Shown here piece after piece: positions 59,182-64,000 of a stretch of DNA of 64,000 nucleotides. Where the stretch lies: the NCBI GenBank assembly GCA_965212085.1, contig OZ243042.1:2356001-2420000 (forward strand). The letters are read 5' to 3'. Numbering within the stretch: the first letter of the stretch is position 1; the number at the start of each line of letters is the position of its first letter. A program made the position numbers and the translations under genes. The notes under the pieces were generated by a model. It was not told where the DNA came from and ran no database searches. It saw only the letters and a list, made by a program, of their open reading frames with translations. This DNA comes from JAHRAW01 sp965212085. Lineage in GTDB: Bacteria > Pseudomonadota > Gammaproteobacteria > Arenicellales > Poriferihabitantaceae.

Positions 59182-60573
59182 TCACGCTTTACGCTTTCTC
59201 CCCGCCGTTTTTTTATGCGGCCTGGTTCGCTTCCGCTCCGCGTACGGATTTTCCCCGGAGCGAAAAATAATCCGCACCGGTGTGCCCGTCAACTTATACG
59301 CGCGGGCAAAGTAGCCGGCCAGATAACGCCGGTAGGTGGCCGGCAGTTTTTCCGCCTGGTTGCCGTGCACCACGATCAGCGGCGGGTTTTTGCCCGCTTG
59401 ATGGGCGAACTTGAGGCGCACCGTGCGCCGGTTTTGCATGGGCGGCGGGGTTTGCGCCACGGCCCGCGCCAGCGTGCGGTTCATGCTGGAGGTGGCGATG
59501 CTGGTCATGGCGCTGTTATAAGCGCGCAGCGCGGCGGGGATTACTTCCGCGAGGTTGGAGCCGTGCAGCGCCGAGGTGAATACGACTTCGGGGTCGGGCA
59601 GAAACGGCAGTTTGCGTTCGAGTTCATCGCGGATTTTTTTGCGCTGGCGGTTTTCCAGCCGGTCCCATTTGTTGACCACCACTACCATGGAGCGCCCGAG
59701 GTCGCGGATCATGCCGGCGATGGTGGCGTCTTGAAAACCGATTTCGGCGCTGGCGTCGAGCATCAGGATCACCACGTTGGCCTGCTCCACCGCCTGCAAC
59801 GCCTTGATCACCGAAAACTTCTCGATGGTTTCACCAATGCGGGCCACGCGCGACTTGCGGCGCACGCCGGCGGTGTCTATCAGCACCAGTGGTTGGCCGT
59901 CTATGCAAAGCGGAACCCGCACGCTGTCGCGGGTGGTGCCGGGCACTTCGCTGACCAGCACCCGCGATTCCCCGGCCAGTTTGTTGGCGAGGGTGGACTT
60001 GCCGACGTTGGGCCTGCCGGCCAGGGTGATGACGGGGATGCCCTGCTCTTCGGGTTTGCCGGATTCGCCCTGTTCGCCGCTCGCCGCATAATCCGCGAGG
60101 ACGGCTTCCAGCAACTCCTCGACGCCGTCCCCCCTTTTCGCTGAAACCGCCACCGGCGCGCCCAGCCCCAACTCCTGGAATTCCGAAGCGGCCAGTTCCG
60201 GTTCAAGACCCTCGCTTTTGTTCACCAGCACGAATACCCTGGCGTCGCTCTGCCGCAACTGCCCGGCGATGTCGCGGTCCTGGGGAACCAGCCCGTCGCC
60301 GGCGTCCACCAAAAACAGGATCGCCTGGGCTTCCTCAACGGCCAGTTCCACCTGTTGGCGAACGCCGTCTCCGAACGGCCCGTGCTCGGCCTCCAGCCCG
60401 CCGGTGTCCACGGCGAGAAACCCCGTGGGGCCGAGCCGGCCATGCCCGTACAAGCGATCCCTGGTTACGCCGGGCTGGTCGTTAACGATGGCGTCCCGGG
60501 AACGGGTCAGGCGGTTAAACAGGGTGGACTTGCCGACGTTGGGCCGTCCAACCAGGGCGAGTACGGGGAGCAT
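59182..60573 (-). CDS. der: Ribosome biogenesis GTPase Der (EngA)
   Basis: Double GTPase needed for 50S assembly. First G domain: LVGRPNVGKSTLFNRL, DTGGLE, NKSEG; second: AGRPNVGKSTLANKL, DTAGV and NKWDR; then the KH-like C-terminal domain with KFAHQAGKNPPLIVVHGNQ and a basic tail (RKRTRPHKKTAGRKRKA). 463 residues. First of three outer-membrane/ribosome genes read leftwards after hisS-yfgM-bamB, a standard order; an AT-rich gap of 86 bases separates it from bamB. Confidence 0.97.
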   Translation of the reverse strand: MLPVLALVGRPNVGKSTLFNRLTRSRDAIVNDQPGVTRDRLYGHGRLGPTGFLAVDTGGLEAEHGPFGDGVRQQVELAVEEAQAILFLVDAGDGLVPQDRDIAGQLRQSDARVFVLVNKSEGLEPELAASEFQELGLGAPVAVSAKRGDGVEELLEAVLADYAASGEQGESGKPEEQGIPVITLAGRPNVGKSTLANKLAGESRVLVSEVPGTTRDSVRVPLCIDGQPLVLIDTAGVRRKSRVARIGETIEKFSVIKALQAVEQANVVILMLDASAEIGFQDATIAGMIRDLGRSMVVVVNKWDRLENRQRKKIRDELERKLPFLPDPEVVFTSALHGSNLAEVIPAALRAYNSAMTSIATSSMNRTLARAVAQTPPPMQNRRTVRLKFAHQAGKNPPLIVVHGNQAEKLPATYRRYLAGYFARAYKLTGTPVRIIFRSGENPYAERKRTRPHKKTAGRKRKA

Positions 60574-60659
60574 TTGGGCAAGGTGGGGGAAATTTTTTGA
60601 TTTTTATTTTATGTTTTAACAACAAGTTATTTATTATATCTCAAACTTATTATGAAGTA

Positions 60660-61871
60660 TCATTCCTGCGCCGTGTGCAACGCCAGCGCGCTGATATTCC
60701 CCTGGGACGAAAACACCGCGAACTGGCCCGGCCCCGGAATCAGGGCGACCACGGCGCCGCTTACCACCTTGCGTTTTTGCAGCAGCGCGCCGTCGTTGAG
60801 GTCCAGGGAATAGAGGTTGCCGGCGGCGTCTCCGACCACGACGCGTTCTCCGATCACCAGCGGGCGGCTCATTCCGTGGCCGCGGAAGCCTTCCTGGGTC
60901 CACAGGATTTCGCCGGATTCGGCGTCTATGGCGGCCACTTCGCCGAGTTCGGTGGTGACCAGCAGGCGGCCGCCGCCGAGGGACATGGGCAGCCTTGAGG
61001 AGAGTTCCGCCTTCCACTTGACCGCGGCGTTTTGCAGGCGCAGCGCGGCTACGTTGCCCTGGTAGGTGGCGGCGTACACCACGGTGGCCGCGACCAGCGG
61101 CGAGGTGTCCGAGTCGGTCAGGCGTTCTAGTTCGTTGCGGCCGCGGGCGAACGAGATTTCGGTTTCCCAGTATTCACGCCCGGTGACCGCGTTGTTGGCC
61201 GCCAGCCGGCCGTTGGCCAGCCCCACCAGCACTGCGTCGCCGCTGATGACCGGGGTCGAGTCGCCGTGGATGCTGAGGCCGGGCATTGAGCGTTCAAAGG
61301 ACCACACGATCTCGCCGCTGTCGGCGCTCAGGCCGACCACCGCACCGCCCGCGGTGCGCGCGATGACCCGGCCCTGGCCGGCCACCGGGATGGCGGAAAT
61401 CTGGCGGTTGAGGGGCGCCTTCCACACTACTTCACCGGACCCGGCGTCCAGCGCCACCACGGTGCCGTTGTCCAGCGCCACCACGGCGATGGATTCGCCG
61501 ACGCCGACCCCGGAGAAAATCGCCGCGTTGAGGTCGCGCCGCCACAGGGTCGCGCCGTTTTTGGGGTTGAGTTTGAATACGTTGCCGCTGCGGGTGGCGG
61601 CGTATAGGCCGCCGGAGCCATCGGCGTCGTCCGCATCACCGGCGCCATAAGCCGGTTTCAGGATCGCGTAGCCCTGCTCGGCGCCGGCGCCGAGGTCTTT
61701 TCGCCACAACACCTTGAGCTCCGATGCGCCGGCGGCTTTGGGCAGGGTCTGCGGTTTCATCGGTTCCTGGTAGGTGCCCCACACCGTTTGGGCGTCTTTG
61801 GATTTACAACCGGCGAGCAAACCAGTCAGCAACAACCCGGCGCTCAGCCCAACAATCCAAGTTCGTTTCAT
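60660..61871 (-). CDS. bamB: Outer-membrane assembly lipoprotein BamB
   Basis: Lipoprotein of the BAM complex that inserts beta-barrel proteins. 403 residues from ATG 61871 (MKRTWIVGLSAGLLL), with lipobox LLAGC at Cys22. The rest is an eight-bladed propeller with PQQ-like repeats: GNVFKLNPKNGATLWRRDL, GTVVALDAGSGEVVWKAPL, GAVVGLSADSGEIVWSFER, GEVAAIDAESGEILWTQEG. The start lies one base after the yfgM stop (TGATATG). Relevant to this window because the two surface barrels would be BAM substrates. Confidence 0.95.
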   Translation of the reverse strand: MKRTWIVGLSAGLLLTGLLAGCKSKDAQTVWGTYQEPMKPQTLPKAAGASELKVLWRKDLGAGAEQGYAILKPAYGAGDADDADGSGGLYAATRSGNVFKLNPKNGATLWRRDLNAAIFSGVGVGESIAVVALDNGTVVALDAGSGEVVWKAPLNRQISAIPVAGQGRVIARTAGGAVVGLSADSGEIVWSFERSMPGLSIHGDSTPVISGDAVLVGLANGRLAANNAVTGREYWETEISFARGRNELERLTDSDTSPLVAATVVYAATYQGNVAALRLQNAAVKWKAELSSRLPMSLGGGRLLVTTELGEVAAIDAESGEILWTQEGFRGHGMSRPLVIGERVVVGDAAGNLYSLDLNDGALLQKRKVVSGAVVALIPGPGQFAVFSSQGNISALALHTAQE

Positions 61872-61872
61872 A

Positions 61873-62625
61873 TCAGCCACCGACGTTGTCCAGTTTGAGT
61901 TTGAGCAAGGCGCGTTCGGCGGCGTTCGGCGCCAGGGCGGCCATGCTGCGTTGATAGGCGCTGCGGGCGCCGGCGAGGTCGCCCTTTTGCAGGTGGGCGT
62001 CGCCGCTCAGTTCGTGGTAGCGAGCGGCAAAGCCGGCGGTGTCGGCCACCTCCAGCAAGGCCAGCACCGCGTCCGCATCCGCTTGCCCCTGGCCCAGCAA
62101 TACCGCCGCCAGGCGCAAACGCGCGATGTGCCGCAGGCCATCGCCGCCGGTGGTGCCGTGGTCGAGGATCCATTCAAGGGCACCGGCGGCGCGCTCAAGG
62201 TCGCCGTCGTCCACCGCGGATTTGGCCAGCGCGAAAGCACCGTGGACGGCGTAGGGGGTGGCGGCGTAATCGGTCATCAACTCCTCGGCGATGCTTTCGA
62301 TGGAGGGGGTGGTTTGGGTTTCAGGTTCAGGTTCGGTTTCGGTTTCGGTTTCCACTTCCGTTGCATCTGCGTCCGCTTCCGCATCCGCTTTGGCTTCAGC
62401 CTCAGCTTCCGCCTCGGTTTCAATCACGCCCCGCAACCGCTCAAACAACACCGACGCGCTTTCCGCGCGGGTTTCCTTGTAGTACTGCCAGTAATTGAAC
62501 CCGCCCACCGCCGACAAGCCGATGACGACCCCGGCGACGATGGGGCGGCCGTGTTCCTGCCACCACGCCCTGGCCCTTTCCAGTTCCGGGTCCCGGGCGA
62601 TTTGAAGTTTGGGTTCGTCTGCCAT
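61873..62625 (-). CDS. YfgM-like tetratricopeptide membrane protein
   Basis: Ancillary SecYEG-associated protein. 250 residues from ATG 62625 (MADEPKLQIARDPELERAR), just after the hisS stop; a longer start would overlap hisS. One helix (PIVAGVVIGLSAVGGFNYW) then TPR-type helices (AEERALLKLKLDNV-like end). Oddity: an acidic repeat tract (EAEAEAEAKADAEADADA and ETETETEPEPET, about residues 70-105) encoded by GC-T-rich six-base units, between the helix and the TPR domain. Usual neighbour of hisS and bamB. Confidence 0.88.
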   Translation of the reverse strand: MADEPKLQIARDPELERARAWWQEHGRPIVAGVVIGLSAVGGFNYWQYYKETRAESASVLFERLRGVIETEAEAEAEAKADAEADADATEVETETETEPEPETQTTPSIESIAEELMTDYAATPYAVHGAFALAKSAVDDGDLERAAGALEWILDHGTTGGDGLRHIARLRLAAVLLGQGQADADAVLALLEVADTAGFAARYHELSGDAHLQKGDLAGARSAYQRSMAALAPNAAERALLKLKLDNVGG

Positions 62626-62626
62626 A

Positions 62627-63943
62627 CTATTTTTTCTGGTCAAGATTATTCCGACACCAGTCAAGCAAAGTCTCAACGCTGACTCGCTGCTGTTCGCTTT
62701 CCTCGCGCAACCGCTTCACCTGCACGGCTTCGGCGGACCCGGCAGGCCCGGCAAGCCCGGTGATTACCGCGAGGCGCGCGCCGTTCGCGTCCGCGCGCTT
62801 CATCTGTTTTTTCAGTTTGCCGCCGCCGCAGTGGGTGGTCACGGCAAAACCCCCGCGGCGCAGTTTTTCGGAAACCGCCACCGCCGCGTCGTGGGCTTCA
62901 TCGGTGGCGGACACTACATAAATGTCAGTGCCGCCCGGCGCGGTCGCATCATCCCCGGACGCGCCACCGAACGCGCCACCGAACGCGCCACTGGCCAGTT
63001 CCACCAAACGCTCCAGCCCCAGCGCAAAACCCACCGCCGGGGTTGGCCGCCCGCCGCGCTTTTCCACGAGTTGGTCATAACGCCCCCCCGCGCACACCGC
63101 GTTTTGCGCGCCGAGGCCGCCGCTGACCCATTCGAACACCGTGCCGGTGTAGTAGTCCAGCCCGCGCACCAGCCGCGGGTTGACTTCCAATTCTATACCA
63201 GAGCGCGTCAAAGATTGACACAAACCGTCAAAGTGTTTGCGCGCCGCATCGTCCAGGAACGCGAGTATCTCCGGCGCCCCGGCCACCACTTCAATCGTGG
63301 CGGGCACCTTGCTGTCGAGGATGCGCAGCGGATTTTTTTCCAGCCGCCGCAGGCTGTCGGGGTCGAGTTCATCCCGGTGCCGGCGGAAATATCCCTGCAA
63401 CGCCTCGCGGTACCCGGCGCTGATCTGCGGCGAACCGAGGGTGTTCACTTGCAGGCGGATGCCGCTGACCCCCAGCCGTTCCCAGATGCTGGTGCCGGCG
63501 CGGATTACTTCGGCGTCAATGTCCGGCCCCGGCCAGCCGAAGGCCTCGATGCCGAACTGATGAAACTGCCGGTAGCGGCCTTTTTGCGGGCGCTCCCGCC
63601 GGAACATCGGGCCCATATACCAAAGGCGTTGTTGCTGGTTGTGCAACAGGCCGTGCTGGTTGCAGGCGCGCACGGTGCTGGCGGTGGCTTCCGGGCGCAG
63701 CGCGAGGTTTTGCTCGCCGCTGTCGGTGAAGGTGTACATTTCTTTTTCGACGATGTCGGTCTGGTCGCCGATGGACTGCGTGAAGAGTTCGGTTTGCTCG
63801 ACGATGGGGGTGCGAATTTCCCGGTATCCATATACCCGGCCGGTTTCCCTGAGTGCCGCTTCGACCCGCTGCCAGACGCCGATCTGCGCGGGCAGCAGGT
63901 CGTTCATGCCGCGCACGCCTTGCAGTTTTTTGCTCATCTCCAT
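62627..63943 (-). CDS. hisS: Histidyl-tRNA synthetase
   Basis: Class II synthetase of 438 residues. Motif 1 to 2 region: VRGMNDLLPAQ, YREIRTPIVEQTELFTQSIG, MYTFTDSGEQNLALRPEATAS, MGPMFRRERPQKGRYRQFHQFG; His-binding LVRGLDYYTGTVFEW and GGRYDQLVEKRGGRPTPAVGFALGLERL. C-terminal anticodon domain ends in DWCRNNL. An alternative start two codons later (MSKKLQGVRG) is more usual for the family. The upstream gene, often ispG, would lie outside the window; the last 57 bases hold nothing I can call. Confidence 0.96.
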   Translation of the reverse strand: MEMSKKLQGVRGMNDLLPAQIGVWQRVEAALRETGRVYGYREIRTPIVEQTELFTQSIGDQTDIVEKEMYTFTDSGEQNLALRPEATASTVRACNQHGLLHNQQQRLWYMGPMFRRERPQKGRYRQFHQFGIEAFGWPGPDIDAEVIRAGTSIWERLGVSGIRLQVNTLGSPQISAGYREALQGYFRRHRDELDPDSLRRLEKNPLRILDSKVPATIEVVAGAPEILAFLDDAARKHFDGLCQSLTRSGIELEVNPRLVRGLDYYTGTVFEWVSGGLGAQNAVCAGGRYDQLVEKRGGRPTPAVGFALGLERLVELASGAFGGAFGGASGDDATAPGGTDIYVVSATDEAHDAAVAVSEKLRRGGFAVTTHCGGGKLKKQMKRADANGARLAVITGLAGPAGSAEAVQVKRLREESEQQRVSVETLLDWCRNNLDQKK

Positions 63944-64000
63944 TGCGGCTACGCCGACTACACCGACTATCGTGTGCCGACGGTGAAGCGGGCGAACAAA

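Overview
The window is GC-rich chromosomal DNA, most probably from a gammaproteobacterium. This rests on gene order (truA-trpF-accD-folC-dedD-like, dnaX-ybaB-recR beside the SRP RNA, der-bamB-yfgM-hisS) and on outer-membrane features (BamB, a TonB-dependent receptor, C-terminal beta-barrels ending in Phe). I cannot name the genus. Genes are tightly packed, with many short overlaps and GTG/TTG starts. No tRNA, rRNA 16S/23S, CRISPR, transposase or prophage was seen.

Layout. 1-3720: repeat mosaic and a modular surface protein (copy A, minus strand). 3974-8412: SPOR protein, folC, accD, trpF, truA. 8447-14037: a five-gene peptide-type ABC importer with a terminator-like hairpin after its binding-protein gene. 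14250-17303: recR, ybaB, dnaX and the 4.5S/SRP RNA. 17490-18534: AzlCD amino-acid exporter. 18696-23342: PutA without its DNA-binding domain, a universal stress protein and an SDR oxidoreductase. 23378-25326: haem/cobalamin-type FecCD permease and ATPase. 25578-29331: taurine/nitrate-type ABC importer with an unusually long permease. 29350-32545: BtuF-like protein and BtuB-like receptor behind a cobalamin riboswitch. 32782-36520: DM13 protein, cysG, recQ. 36548-43576: phosphomannomutase, then lpdA-sucB-sucA (2-oxoglutarate dehydrogenase). 43746-48106: MoeB/ThiF-like protein, surface protein copy B and its repeat mosaic. 48092-52665: Gld-like ABC system (ATPase, permease, GldG, DUF4340). 52768-54344: BioC-like protein and ComF. 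54433-55131: an AT-rich unknown gene with a nuclease-like motif. 55126-63943: clpB with a sigma-32 promoter, ppsR, an amidase remnant, der, bamB, yfgM, hisS.

The most notable content is the pair of paralogous surface proteins about 41 kb apart in inverted orientation. Each starts with a good start codon and ribosome binding site, then runs into a pure poly-C tract (15 C in copy A, 17 C in copy B) before its signal peptide. Both are out of frame as given, and both would be in frame at 16 C. This is the signature of slipped-strand phase variation. The passengers differ in domain number while the barrels and about 430-500 bp of 3' flank are closely similar. The same linker site in both carries dispersed repeats that are translated in frame.

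The remaining genes suggest a heterotroph with a TCA cycle that imports peptides, a taurine-like compound, cobalamin and possibly haem. Small intergenic tandem repeats (7-8 bp units) and a 20-25 bp element at gene ends recur across the window.
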